Shown: positions 12,901-23,023 of the stretch, piece after piece
Layout of the letters: the number at the start of each line of letters is the position of its first letter
Numbering within the stretch: the stretch's first letter is position 1
Assembly: GCA_903813345.2 (NCBI GenBank)
Contig: CAIIXF020000001.1
Location: 16,885,915 to 16,949,914 of the forward strand
Length of the DNA: 64,000 nt
Source: Owenia fusiformis
Taxonomy: Eukaryota > Annelida > Polychaeta > Sabellida > Oweniidae
Direction of reading: 5' to 3'
Program-made: the position numbers and the translations under genes
The notes under the pieces: generated by a model
What the model saw: the letters and a program-made list of their open reading frames with translations, nothing else
The model's database searches: none
What the model was told of the DNA's origin: nothing

Positions 12901-15900
12901 TATCCCCATGTTAAGCCAATGGAGTCGAAGATAAAAAATTGAGAGTTGTCTAAATGTCTAAATTCTAGCTGACTCGATCAGCTTATTCTGGATGACTCAG
13001 CTTACAAGTATTCTGGATGACTCAGCTTAAAAAAAAGTATTAAATCTGGAGTCTTAAATTGAACTTGTTCAATTTACATGTCTAGTTATTATTACTTATT
13101 AGTAGTTAAAGTCATGTTGTATTTTCTTTTTCATTTTTCGTTATGTTCTATGTTGGCTGTTGTGGTTATTGGTTGTACTCCCTTTGCTAGGCATGACTGT
13201 AGTGTTGTTACCCAAGGGGAAGGATAGAAAGCAGGCAGTTTTAGCTGCTTGTACAGATAAAGAACTTCTGCACCTAGCTGCAAGTGAAGCATTAAAGGGT
13301 TGGTATAAATGTAACATCTTATATTGCAAATGATTTTTTATGTCACCACTATATGTGATGAAATATTATTATAGTATTCAACCTTTTTATCACACCATCG
13401 GTGGGATATAGTCGTCATACTGGTCGTGATCGTGGTCGTGGTCGTGATCGTGGTCGTGATCATGATCGTGATCGTCCCGCTTTTTGTCATCGCCGTTTAA
13501 GGAAAACTGCTCATCAGATTTTCTCCAAATTCGCAGAGATGATAGAGCATATGAAGTACTAGAGCTGATTAACTTTTGGGTGGCCATCTTGTTTTCTGGC
13601 AGCCATTTTGAAGGTTTTTCGAAAAATCTTGTCATCGCCATTTCAGGAAAACCGCTCATTGGATTTCCTTCAAATTTACACAAATGATAGAGGATATCAA
13701 GTACTAGAGCTGATTAACTTTTGGGCGGCCATCTTGTTTTCTGGCAGCCATTTTGAAGATTTTTTGAAAAATCTTGTCATCGCCATTTCAGAAAATCCGC
13801 TCATCGGATTTCCTTCAAATTTACACACATGATAGAGGATATCAAGTACTAGAGCTGATTAACTTTTGGGTGGCCATCTTGTTTTCTGGTGGCCATTTTG
13901 AAGGTTTTTCGAAAAATCTTGTCATCGCCATTTCAGGAAAACCGCTCATCGGATTTCCTTCAAATTTACACAAATGATAGAGGATATCAAGTCCTAGAGC
14001 TGATTAACTTTTGGGCGGCCATCTTATTTTCTGGCAGCCATTTTGAAGCTTTTTCGAAAAATCTTGTCATCGCCATTTCAGAAAATCCGCTCATCGGATT
14101 TCCTTCAAATTTACACACATGATAGAGGATATCAAGTACTAGAGCTGATTAACTTTTGGGCGGCCATCTTGTTTTCTGGTGGCCATTTTGAAGGTTTTTC
14201 GAAAAATCTTGTCATCACCATTTCAGGAAAACCGCTCATCGGATTTCCTTCAAATTTACACAAATGATAGAGGATATCAAGTACTAGAGCTGATTAACTT
14301 TTGGTCGGCCATCTTGTTTTCTGGTGGCCATTTTGAAGGTTTTTTGAAAAATCTTGTTTCTTGTTCTTGAAATTTGTAAACATAATAGGAGAACAGTTTT
14401 CCTGGTTCATAGTGTCTGCCTATTTGATGGTGTGATCTCGTTCACGTCCTGTGCCTTGTTTTATGGTAGCATCTTGTGTTTGGCAGTTGTTGTTCCGGAT
14501 TTGGCATCTGTAACAAATGGCAGGTGGTGATATTTTGCATGTTAATGCCTTGTTTGTCATTTCATTCCAATGGGTGACTTCAAGATGGCCATCTTGACTC
14601 CTTCACAGATGGATACTGGTAAAAGTGTGAATGTAAAGAAAATCAGAATAATTGTTGGCTGGAAAATGGTGTGAAAGCACAAATTTGGGTTTTGCATTTT
14701 AAACCTTATGTTCATCTTACATCTATAAGTTTTCACTCTAACCCTCATCAGCCATAATATGTGTAGGGAGGTTGAAAATTTGTAATCAATTAAAAAATGA
14801 TCATGGTTTTAGTCATAATAATGAATATATCTTCAAATATGATCATGGTTTTAGTCATAATAACAACACTTCTTCAAAAATGATCATGATTTTATTTATG
14901 ATAATGAATATACGTATCTTCAAAAATGATCATGGTTTTAGTCATAATAACAAATATATCTTCAAAAATGATCATGATTTTAGTCATAATAATGAATATA
15001 TCTTCAAAAATGATCATGATTTTAGTCATAATAACAAATATATCTTCAAAAATGATCATGATTTAGTCATGATAATGAACATTTCTTCAAAAGTGATCAT
15101 GGTTTTTTAATCATAATAACGAACACTTCTTCAAAAATGATCATGATTTTAGTCATAATAACAAATATATCTTCAAAAATGATCATGATTTTAGTCATAA
15201 TAACAAATATATCTTCAAAAATGATCATGATTTTAGTCATAATAGTGAATATATCTTCAAAAATGCTCATGATTTTAGTCATAATAACGAATATATCTTC
15301 AAAAATGATCATGATTTTAGTCATAATAACAAATATATCTTCAAAAATGATCATGGTTTTAGTCATAATAACAAATATATCTTCAAAAATGATCATGATT
15401 TTAGTCATAATAATGAATATATCTTCAAAAATGATCATGATTTTAGTCATAATAACAAATATATCTTCAAAAATGATCATGATTTTAGTCATGATAATGA
15501 ATATATCTTCAAAAGTGATCATGGTTTCAGTCATAATAACGAACATTTCTTTAAAAAATGATCATGATTTTAATCATAATAACGAACATTTCTTCAAAAA
15601 TGATCATGATTATAGTCATAATAACGAACATTTCTTCAAAAATGATCATGATTTTAATCATAATAAAAACGAACATTTCTTCAACATCTAGGACTGCATT
15701 TTATAATTAAAATTTTTTCCAGGGAAGCATGTTATAGACAGTTGCTATATTTGTTCAGATGATCAGTTACGGAGAATCAGTTGATATTTATTTCATGTTA
15801 AAGTGATCTATATATTCATTTCATATGATTATTTACATTAAGGTAAACATACAACTGAGAAATCATTAATACATGATATCATTCATCAATGTACAATCTC

Positions 15901-18900
15901 TATAAAATGTTACTTTCAAAACTTTCCTAGTTTTGACTTATGAGTCTTTAGATGACATAGATTATTGTGATAGGGCTAGAAGCGTATGAACACAAAACCA
16001 TTTGTATAATAGTAAATTCCTTAATAGTATTTTGTAGGGGTATGAACAGAGTAAGAGGGTATTTTCTTTATTTCACAGGGCCATCAGAGAAAATTGGAGA
16101 TCAGAGCTCTGACAGGGTACTTCGACCAATGATACTTACCAAACAACTAGACTTGGAAAATTACAACTACCCACCATATGTGTCCCCTACGACACCACGC
16201 ACCAATTTAGCAAAGGAGCTGGACAAATACAACAGGGTACCAAGCCAGCAGTCCGCTTCAGCCAAACTCATGAAATCTGGCTTTCCTGGCAAAATCAAAG
16301 ATATTCCCGAAAGACCAAATATTTTGAGTAGAAATAATCGTTCATCATACAAACCGCAGTATCTATATGAGCCTGTAAGAAGCAGCCCAACATTGGACAG
16401 TAACGGGAATGAACCTATTAATCTATCGAAGAAGGAGAATCCAATCCTAGAGTTTGTGAACACTATGAATGGTGGTGGGTCTCAGGTCAGTGTTGAGAAA
16501 CGACCTAGTAGTCGACAGGCAGAGCCAATGGATTTCTCAAGCAGCCCTCAACTCTCAGCTGCCACACCCTCACATACCCCCACCCCGTCAACTACTACGA
16601 ATAAGTAAGTAACACAGTTACATTGTTACATTTTTGTCAATGCTGAAGCTTCTTTAAACCATATTAGAAACCATATTCTCACATAGCAGGTGATATCAAA
16701 TTTTTCAAATTGTACATATTGTCATAATCTCCCAACTTTTTGTGGATGGCCATTGGTGTTCGGTGTTAGATTAGATGTCTATAACATGCCATGTGTAATA
16801 AATGGTGTCTGTAACAAATGGCAGGTGGTGACATTTTGCAAGCTAGTGCCTTTTATTTTGTATTACATTTCATCAGATTTCAACCTATTTTATATTTCAA
16901 GGCAAGATGAACCCTCCCCTAAGCCAATTAAGACTGTCACGCCCTCTGGTGATCCAGCTGTTAAACTAGAGTTCAAAGAATCTATGAGTTGTCCTACGCC
17001 AGGTTGCGATGGATCTGGACATATATCGGGCAACTTTACATCCCATCGAAGTCTCTCCGGGTGCCCCTTGGTGGACCGTACCTATATTCAAGGCAGTACT
17101 AGTGATCAAAAGTAAGGACTGATACCTCTAGCTACCTATTCGTTGTGGTTGATCTATGTACATTATGTTTATTCTATACCGAGGAGAGTTTATATATGCA
17201 CATATGTTTACTCTATACCTTTAGTTTATGTATGTACATATGTTTATTCTATACTTAGGAGAGTTATGTTTATTCTATACTTTTTTCTATATTTTTGAAT
17301 GGAATCATCTTCATGTTAGTGTATTTTGGGACATATCTCCATATTCTAGAGAATTTGAAAAGAAATAAGTATAGGATAAACTATGTATGTAATGTTCAGG
17401 ATTGGATATGGGATCTATCCTTCAGTGAATAAAGTCACAATCACTGTGTCCAAAGCCTCTCATTACAGAACATTTATATTTTTTGTATTGTTTATATATA
17501 TAATTTGTTCAAATTTAGTCTGACACGATACAACTGTTGTTTTAGTTCTTAGTTTTTGTTCGTTTTGGAGCTTTTTTGCATGAATAGTTTCATTTGTACG
17601 TTACAATTATCATTTAACAACTCAGAAGTCAAGTTATTACATTAGAAGCAGTCTCATGTATATTTTTTTCAATGCGCTTGTTTCAAAAATAATTGCAATT
17701 TTATTTTGAATATCAACAGAGGGGAGGGAGGAAAACCAAAATGATGTTAATTATATTTTCCTATTGCTGTCTGTTAGACTTCATATTGTAACAACAAAAA
17801 CAAAATGATATCTTAAAGTAGAAAAGAAAATGAATTTTGACATCATTTGACAAACTGTAAGTTAAGTTATCATATCACATATACAATATAAGTTACTGTA
17901 TAACCTTGGCTAAATATAACAATTTCTAAGTATTAATTAAAATAGATATAAGTCTATAAAGATTCAAAAGGGGGACATTCATATTAACAAATGCATTTGT
18001 ACTATAACCTTTTGAGTGTTTTTTTGTAAACATGTATATATTTGGAAAAGTGAAGTACATGATATTAAAAGAAAATAACATGTTCAAGAACTAATATTTG
18101 TAATTACTCTTGAAATATCATGATATCTGTATATCATTTATTGTTGTCATTAGATATTGTAGTAAATAAATAAACATCAAAGCTGTTATTGAGTTTATTT
18201 ATGGTAGCATGTATGTAACTACACTTATGTACATACATTTGTAGTACCCATACAGAAGTAAATGCATTGATGTCAAACTAAACCGGACTGAGACCAGATT
18301 TTAGGCCTTGACTGTTAATTGATTTTTATGTCACCACCACAAGTGCGGACATATTGTTTAAGTCTCCAACTTTTTCATGGTGGCAGTTGGTGTTCGGGGG
18401 TTGGTGACTTGAGTTTGGCATCTGTAACAAATGGCAGAGAATGGTGACATTTTGCATGTTAATGCCTTGTCTGAATTTGGTGCCAATAAGATCAAGTCTA
18501 GTATTTATATAGGCCTTTTACAAGTTCTGCTTTCCTAGTTTGAGTTCACTTTTTTTTTTAATTTATCTTTCATTCTGTTAAATTGTATCTTTTCTCCCAT
18601 TTTCATCATGTTAAGTTTAATTTTCATAGTTCATACATTTAATGTGTTTTATATTTGTGTGGTATGTATCATTTGAAAGCCTGGTATTCAGGACTAGATT
18701 TGAAGATGGCATAAAATACCTTTTGGGCTAGGTCTTAAATAGCTTATTGTTTGCATGTATTAGAAATTCTTGGGTTTGATTGCTGGTGCTGGATTAAGGC
18801 TTTCTTGTGGAACTATCACACAAGATTTAGACACACCCAGTTACTAAGTTACCCCATTTTAGAATATAAAATATTTTTTAAGCATTATCTGCAACTTGTA

Positions 18901-21900
18901 TATATCAGAATTTGAATTTCCATTATAATTCTTTCATGGATATCTCATATTTGAGAAGTTGTTTTGAACCATAAATTCCCCATATTTATTCCCTTTGTTA
19001 CACCCATCCCTATTTTGTTGATTATAGAATTTGTGTTACCTTACTATTTTGTGTTTGGTGTTGTGCCAATGCATGCTGCATTAGTTACATGGGCTTTCAA
19101 ATGATACATATCAAATAAGGTAAGATTATTATTATATGTCTCTCACATTTAGCACTCTGTAAAATTGAAAATGCTGTTCAAAATAATTTATTTGTTCAGT
19201 ATACTGCATATTATGTATTTCAATTCACATGTGTGGTACATGGTGCACCTGCCATGTGTCAAGTTATTTCTTTTATTTCAATCAATTTCTTGGTTATGTG
19301 AAACACAACGTTGTTGATAACACTTCATCAGACACACGTTATATTATGATATAATGTTAAAGCTACACTATGAGCTATGTGTGTTGATGAACAGATAAAA
19401 TCAAAATTTGGATCATCTTATATAGCTTTAATTCCAAAATAATAAATGTTGCTATCTTAATATGTATTTTTGTAAACAATGGACGTTAAGAGACACTACT
19501 GAATATAAAATAGTTTTGGAAAAAAATTCTCTCAGATTCTGCCTTTATATATAACTTTTATTGACATCTTGTATCATAACATGATTACATTAGTCCTTTA
19601 ATATAATAGTAACTAGTATTGCAATATTGCTTTATAAAAAAAACCTACATAAGCTAATATCATTTCCTCCGACAAATTAGTTATCATATGTCATATGTAT
19701 CTATCAATAGCTTGTCATGGCTTGCTAATTTGTGTTTTTCTGTGAATCATATTCAGTAAATTGCATGTTTTTCATTCACCTGTCACTGTTCAAATAAAAG
19801 GAATGAACCTATTCTTGTGGTCTGAATTCAGGTAGTGTTAATACACTGGGACAATTTTTGATTTTGATTTATAAGTAAAATAGATTAGAATTTAATCTGA
19901 TATAGATTTTAAATTCTAGGGATATTAGTCATATATTTCTAATTGTTATTTTCATTTTTAGGTGTCCAACGCCAGGTTGCGACGGATCGGGACATATCAC
20001 CGGAAACTATTCCTCGCACAGGAGCCTCTCAGGATGCCCTCGGATTAATAAACCCAAGAAATTGCTTGGCAAGGATGGTGAACCCCCAGAACCTTTAAGG
20101 TAAGATTAGATAATTCATAATAGTTTAAATTAGTTTGAACAATTTTTTTTAAAAAGTTGATCATTTATAGAATTTCCATCTACAAGTTTGACTGGAGGAT
20201 TTATGTGAGTGGCTTTCAACTGAATAGCACTAACGTAATGTGCTGTACGAAAAAATACAATTGATCATCTCTGGTTTATATAAATCTCTCTAACTAAAAT
20301 ATATCATATAAATTAAATCAAGACTGGGAGAAAAGCTAAATACTACAATAAAAATTGATTTGAGGTTTGATAAAGAAGATATTGTTTGATATACATAATA
20401 GCTGTTCATAAGAACAGAGCGAAAATGTCCATATAAAGTGTAGAGTGCATTACCTTAATGACAATAAATTCCATTCACGCTAACATAGATGTCCTGTTCC
20501 CGGGTGCGAAGGCATTGGCCATGTGACTGGAAAGTATCTATCTCACCGCAGGTATATTATATGACGCAAACATCTTCAAATCGCCATTGTTGTCATAGAA
20601 ATAAATGTTGATTATTTTAGATTTATTTAGTTTGATATGTTGTATAAATGTGTGGGAAATGAAGAAATTATGAATATATCTATGTTATGTTTGTTATGAT
20701 GCCATTTTTTCTCACCGTTTCTCAAATTTTGTTGACATATATGTTTGTTTGTTGTATTGTGAAGTATATGTTCTGTTCTAAAATGAACAAAGGATGTTGA
20801 ACTTTCTTAGATAAGAAACTTTTTTTATTATTTTTTGTTAATAGGCTAGCACAGTGAGACTATGGATTATTGAATTTTTTCATAAGAAACTTATAAAGTT
20901 TACTGTGTGAGCTTAAAGGCCTTGTAGGTCCTTTATTCTTTTCTTTTTATTTATTTAATTGTGGTATATCATGTTTTTGAGTGTTGACTCAGGGATGTCT
21001 TCTCTTCATCTTAAGGAAGGATGTCACCAAGAGGATTACTGATGGACTCCTAGTTTGTTTGTCTACATTTATGTCTTACCCCCTCTATATGTATGTACTG
21101 TACCCCCATCTATAGTTACATTTGCACCAATTTACACAACTGTCTGTTTGTCTGTATATTCATTCTCAGCACTATCGGTATATTGGTTATATATTGAATA
21201 TATGTATATCAGTGTTTTTTCAGACCCAAGTAGAGTAGAACTTTATTTCTGTTGTATGTGAGCACAATTTTTACCAAGTCCTCATTAGGCATTGTGGAAA
21301 TGCTCAAAATATGCAAAATGAGCATACACAGTTTCCCTGAATATTTCATTCTTATTCCTTGTAAAGTTTTATGTGTTAAAATAAAATACCATTTTCTTTG
21401 TTGAATAAACAGAATTATGTGATAAGAATCTCAATGAGTGGGCGGAGCATCAATCCAACCAGCATAACCCATGCTTTGTGTATATTTTCAGTGCGTCTGG
21501 CTGTCCCATTGCCAACAAACACAAAATGGTACGAGCAACCTCAATGACGAATCTCAGCTCAGACTTTTCAAATGAAAATGTCAGCATTATATTGAATCGT
21601 CCAATCAAGTTTGATGGCCTTGTGTAAGTACACATTAGATATGTACTCCGTGTACTTTTAACATGGATATAAATATATTATTGGTTGTTTTTTTGATGGT
21701 TCATGTTATTTATAATTTTCTATTAAAATGTATGGTGTCAAGTAAAGAATTTTACATTGAATATCGCAATACATGTTGAATCAATAACATGTATTGTAGG
21801 ATCTAGTGTACTTGCAAAAATTATATTTTAAATAAATCATGAGCATTTGTATATAAACCATTGTAGTTGTCCGACTCCTGGGTGTGATGGTTCGGGACAT

Positions 21901-23023
21901 ACGAGTGGAAGTTACCCCAGTCATCGTAGTCTATCATGTTGCCCCAAAGCCTCAGAAGCCTTCATGAAAGCTAGCACAAAGCTACAAGAGGGAGAGTTAG
22001 ACTTGGAACATGATCTGCCTGATGCCTCAGGTGAGAAATCGCACTCTATATTTTCTAAATGGTGTAGCATTACAGGCTTTTCATATATATTGCTAGATTC
22101 ATATAATACAAGAATCCTTTATCAATTCAATGTTATTGATGGGCCTGTTGTAAAATTTTTGATTTGTTGGAGAGTATAGTAAAATACAGTACATCGTTTA
22201 TGTTTTATGTTATAGCTCAGGGCTCTCACCAGGAAATATTTAGGGTGTTGGGAAAAATCTTCAGCATAACTGTTCAATCATGATAAATCTTATTTATGTT
22301 ATATTTTACCTTTTTACATGCTATACATGTATATTCAGTCAAGTGTAGACTGTGGAAACAATCATGATTTGCCATTAGGTTGTAGTGGGAGGGAAATAGG
22401 CTGGTGCTGCGCCACAGTCTTAAAAACCAAGCGTGAGCCCTGTAGCTTATTGCCTGTTTGCCTTATCTATATAATAGGGACACCTTGGGAGTAATGCTAA
22501 CAGTGTAAATCTGTTTCAGCCTCATTCTGGGATGGATGGAGGGGAACTTTGGTCACAGAATAACTTTGAGAAAATTTATTGTATTTAGTTCCGTATCATT
22601 CCATTGTATAATTTTGTACTCTCCATAATTTCAGCATTTAAAAATGATGAAGATTTGAAAGTCCTTGATAGTGAAATAGAGAGACTCCGACGAGAGAACA
22701 ACAATATGGAGTCGCAACTGCTCAAACTACGTACAGATATTACCTGGATGGAGAACGAATACTCATCACACAAGATGGCCAATCAGAAACTCTTTGAACA
22801 GAACAATGACCTGGATTCCCATGCGAAGTACATGCGAACCAGTCTCATTCAGTCACTCCAGGGGGTCAGATTACCTGAGTTCAATATCCCCCTCTCCGAG
22901 GCCAACTTTGACAACTATCTCGCTCAGTTGAAGCGCTTCTGTCTCGATGTTTATCACCGGCCACAGAATAACAACATGTATGGTGCAGTTAAGCAGGCAA
23001 TTGCTGATATAAAGGTTGTCTAG
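869..23023 (+). CDS. MYT1: MYT1/MYT1L/ST18-family C2HC zinc-finger transcription factor (5' end outside window)
   Basis: This is a nuclear sequence-specific DNA-binding factor; in other animals the family acts in neuronal differentiation and binds AAGTT-type sites. Coding exons read from the sequence are 869-931, 1471-3587, 3807-3888, 4272-4409, 4903-4967, 16079-16604, 16902-17111, 19962-20099, 20489-20551, 21492-21623, 21867-22030 and 22635-23023. All have AG/GT borders and the phases agree, giving about 1361 residues. Order: finger 1, an acidic region of about 700 residues, fingers 2-3, the MYT1 domain (MILTKQL ... [13 protein letters not shown]), fingers 4-7, then a coiled coil. Each finger follows [26 protein letters not shown]. 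The number and spacing of fingers (1, 2+3, 4-7) fit vertebrate MYT1 paralogs. Any exons upstream of 869 are outside the window. Family assignment is certain; which vertebrate paralog is closest cannot be told. Confidence 0.96.
932..1470. other. MYT1-like intron, nothing notable
   Basis: This is a single 539-base intron between the two parts of finger 1. I see no repeat or exon in it. Confidence 0.6.
1471..3587 (+). CDS. MYT1: MYT1-like large exon: end of finger 1, NLS-like stretch and long acidic region
   Basis: This 2117-base exon begins with LQGCP, closing finger 1, followed at once by a basic SSPRKRKTP stretch that could be a nuclear localisation signal. The rest is low-complexity, rich in Asp, Glu, Ser, Asn and Thr, with a poly-basic patch ([12 protein letters not shown]) near base 2570 and a predicted helix near base 2800-2900 ([16 protein letters not shown]). 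MYT1 proteins have an acidic region here; this one is long. The exon ends at GTAAGC in phase 1. The reading frame is open from the acceptor, so the ATG codons inside are not starts. Confidence 0.93.
3807..3888 (+). CDS. MYT1: MYT1-like exon: finger 2
   Basis: It encodes [26 protein letters not shown], the first part of finger 2. Two in-frame acceptors 15 bases apart (AG at 3790-3791 and 3805-3806) are usable. The upstream one would add five residues (AYIAG). The donor is AG|GTAAGC. CPTA replaces the usual CPTP, but the metal ligands are intact. Confidence 0.9.
3975..4056 (+). mobile_element. GTCACC-family MITE, copy 1 (fragment)
   Basis: It carries the conserved tail GGCAGGTGGTGACATTTTGC followed by ATGTTAATGCCTTGTT. 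The 5' part is missing or diverged. Confidence 0.7.
4272..4409 (+). CDS. MYT1: MYT1-like exon: end of finger 2, start of finger 3
   Basis: LSGCPRKIK closes finger 2, then [20 protein letters not shown] opens finger 3. The INSNR..HR wording is diagnostic of the third finger of vertebrate MYT1 proteins. Both borders are phase 2 (AG|T type). Confidence 0.94.
4903..4967 (+). CDS. MYT1: MYT1-like exon: end of finger 3
   Basis: [21 protein letters not shown] completes finger 3 and adds a short basic helix, as in vertebrate homologs (SGCPIAAAEKLAK type). The donor at 4968 (GTAACA) leaves phase 1 and opens an 11 kb intron. Confidence 0.92.
6875..8370. repeat. 21-bp minisatellite with orientation switch
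   Basis: Units of the CAGAAGCTATACGATGGCCCC type, some with an extra 10-base CAGTGGCCCC, run head to tail from 6875 to about 7965. The reverse-complement units then run to 8370. Because 21 is a multiple of three, long frames of Gln-Lys-Leu-Tyr or Pro-Arg-Ser-Tyr heptads appear in several frames; they are not genes. Confidence 0.92.
9043..9473. mobile_element. Palindromic insertion in the right arm of the foldback
   Basis: It is absent from the left arm. Its last 140 bases form a hairpin (TTTCACTCTATT ... AATAGAGTGAAA; GTGAATACCTGT/ACAGGTATTCAC). TATTATATCAC and GTGATATAATA form an inverted pair at 9046 and 9331. It probably inserted after the arms were duplicated. Confidence 0.65.
10795..11090 (+). 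repeat. Dispersed repeat, copy 1
   Basis: It contains TTGCCAACTTGACCCTTGCA and GAAAAGAATTTAAGCCCA. Related copies lie at 35490-35890 (inverted) and 36475-36870. Confidence 0.7.
11470..13055 (+). mobile_element. Non-coding repeat element with terminal CTGGAGTC and internal 477-bp duplications
   Basis: It starts with the hairpin GACTCCAGATT-GAAA-AATCTGGAGTC and ends with AAATCTGGAGTCTT. Inside, a block with CCTAGGTCAAAATCTAGGTC recurs with a 477-base period (about 11990, 12467), with a partial third copy near 11620. No open frame suggests an enzyme, so it is likely a non-autonomous element. Confidence 0.6.
13191..13298 (+). CDS. Possible 36-codon cassette exon of the MYT1-like gene
   Basis: After a good acceptor (CTCCCTTTGCTAG) an open frame reads [20 protein letters not shown] and continues with [15 protein letters not shown]. 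It ends at AAGG|GTTGGT, a middling donor. The exon is 108 bases long and phase 1 at both ends, exactly the phase of the flanking exons ending at 4967 and starting at 16079, so inclusion would keep the frame. It sits in about 280 bases of apparently unique DNA between repeats. I do not recognise the peptide. It could be chance or a transposon remnant. Confidence 0.35.
13415..13475. repeat. Short tandem repeat of GTGATC/GTGGTC
   Basis: Six-base units GTGATC, GTGGTC and similar run for about 60 bases. The His-Asp run on the - strand is an artefact of this repeat. Confidence 0.85.
13480..14362. repeat. 145-bp tandem array, about six copies
   Basis: The landmark CTTGTCATCGCC or its variants recurs at 13628, 13773, 13918, 14063 and 14208, exactly 145 bases apart. 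The unit includes GGCCATCTTGTTTTCTGG and CTCATCGGATTTCCTTC. Alternate units share variants (ACACATGATAG versus ACAAATGATAG), so the array may have spread as a 290-bp pair. Confidence 0.92.
14462..14556 (+). mobile_element. GTCACC-family MITE, copy 2
   Basis: It contains GGCATCTGTAACAAATGGCA and TTAATGCCTTGTT. A possible detached 5' end (TATGTCACCACTATATGTG) lies at 13337, on the other side of the 145-bp array, so the array may have expanded inside the element. Confidence 0.65.
14798..15690. repeat. 42-bp tandem array, about 21 copies
   Basis: The unit is ATGATCATGATTTTAGTCAT followed by AATAACAAATATATCTTCAA and AA. Since 42 is 14 codons, long frames are open on both strands (repeats of [14 protein letters not shown] and [14 protein letters not shown]). 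They show no sign of being genes. Each unit holds the palindrome TGATCA. Confidence 0.93.
16079..16604 (+). CDS. MYT1: MYT1-like exon: MYT1 domain
   Basis: It reads [14 protein letters not shown], then [28 protein letters not shown] and [13 protein letters not shown] are hallmarks of the MYT1 central domain found between fingers 3 and 4. Downstream come short motifs EPINLSKKE and EPMDFSSS in a Ser/Pro/Thr-rich tail. PINLS resembles the PxDLS-type peptide that recruits CtBP co-repressors; that is inference. The acceptor is TTTCACAG and the donor AA|GTAAGT. Confidence 0.95.
16728..16853 (+). mobile_element. GTCACC-family MITE, copy 3
   Basis: CCAACTTTTTGTGGATGGCC, then TGTAACAAATGGCAGGTGGT and GACATTTTGCA. 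It lies in the short intron before finger 4. Confidence 0.7.
16902..17111 (+). CDS. MYT1: MYT1-like exon: complete finger 4
   Basis: A 40-residue linker leads into [20 protein letters not shown] followed by SLSGCP, with all four metal ligands in one exon. This finger has no internal intron, unlike fingers 1-3 and 6. Confidence 0.95.
18327..18472 (+). mobile_element. GTCACC-family MITE, copy 4 (nearly complete)
   Basis: It runs from TTTATGTCACCACCACAAGT through GTGGCAGTTGGTGTTCGG to TTAATGCCTTGTCT and is the best reference copy in the window. Confidence 0.75.
18655..19117. mobile_element. Possible MITE with about 20-bp terminal inverted repeats
   Basis: GGTATGTATCATTTGAAAGC near 18660 is matched by its complement GGGCTTTCAAATGATACATA near 19089. 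The DNA between is AT-rich without a frame. Confidence 0.35.
19962..20099 (+). CDS. MYT1: MYT1-like exon: complete finger 5
   Basis: It encodes [20 protein letters not shown] followed by SLSGCP, then a basic tail ([11 protein letters not shown]). The acceptor TTCATTTTTAG and donor AG|GTAAGA are clear. The sequence is nearly the same as finger 4, as expected for the family's tandem C-terminal fingers. Confidence 0.95.
20489..20551 (+). CDS. MYT1: MYT1-like exon: finger 6, first part
   Basis: It encodes [20 protein letters not shown] with the split Ser codon AG|T. At 63 bases it matches the exon carrying the first part of finger 1 (869-931) in length and in where it breaks the finger. Confidence 0.93.
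21492..21623 (+). CDS. MYT1: MYT1-like exon: end of finger 6 and linker
   Basis: [11 protein letters not shown] closes finger 6 (SASGCP, as in vertebrate MYT1). A linker follows and ends at GT|GTAAGT. No further motif is seen. Confidence 0.92.
21867..22030 (+). CDS. MYT1: MYT1-like exon: finger 7 with unusual SLSCCP
   Basis: It encodes [20 protein letters not shown] followed by SLSCCP: the usual Gly before the last cysteine is Cys, giving two adjacent cysteines at the fourth ligand. An acidic helix follows. The donor is CAG|GTGAGA, phase 1. Confidence 0.93.
22635..23023 (+). CDS. MYT1: MYT1-like last coding exon: coiled coil and C-terminus
   Basis: It encodes a heptad-rich coiled coil ([20 protein letters not shown]) and then a region ending [12 protein letters not shown] before TAG at 23021-23023. 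A C-terminal coiled coil of this kind is standard in MYT1, MYT1L and ST18 and is thought to mediate protein contacts. The acceptor is ATAATTTCAG. Confidence 0.95.

Larger units (their letters stand above)
17112..19961. other. MYT1-like intron between fingers 4 and 5
   Basis: It is AT-rich with the MITE copies listed and short GTTTATTCTATAC repeats near 17170-17285. I see no exon. Confidence 0.5.

Noticed and set aside
13390-13683. His-Asp-rich frame on the - strand
   Set aside because: It reads through a GATCGTG-type simple repeat into the 145-bp array.
15097-15691. 149- and 184-codon hydrophobic frames on opposite strands
   Set aside because: Both come from the 42-bp tandem repeat, which lies within a MYT1-like intron.
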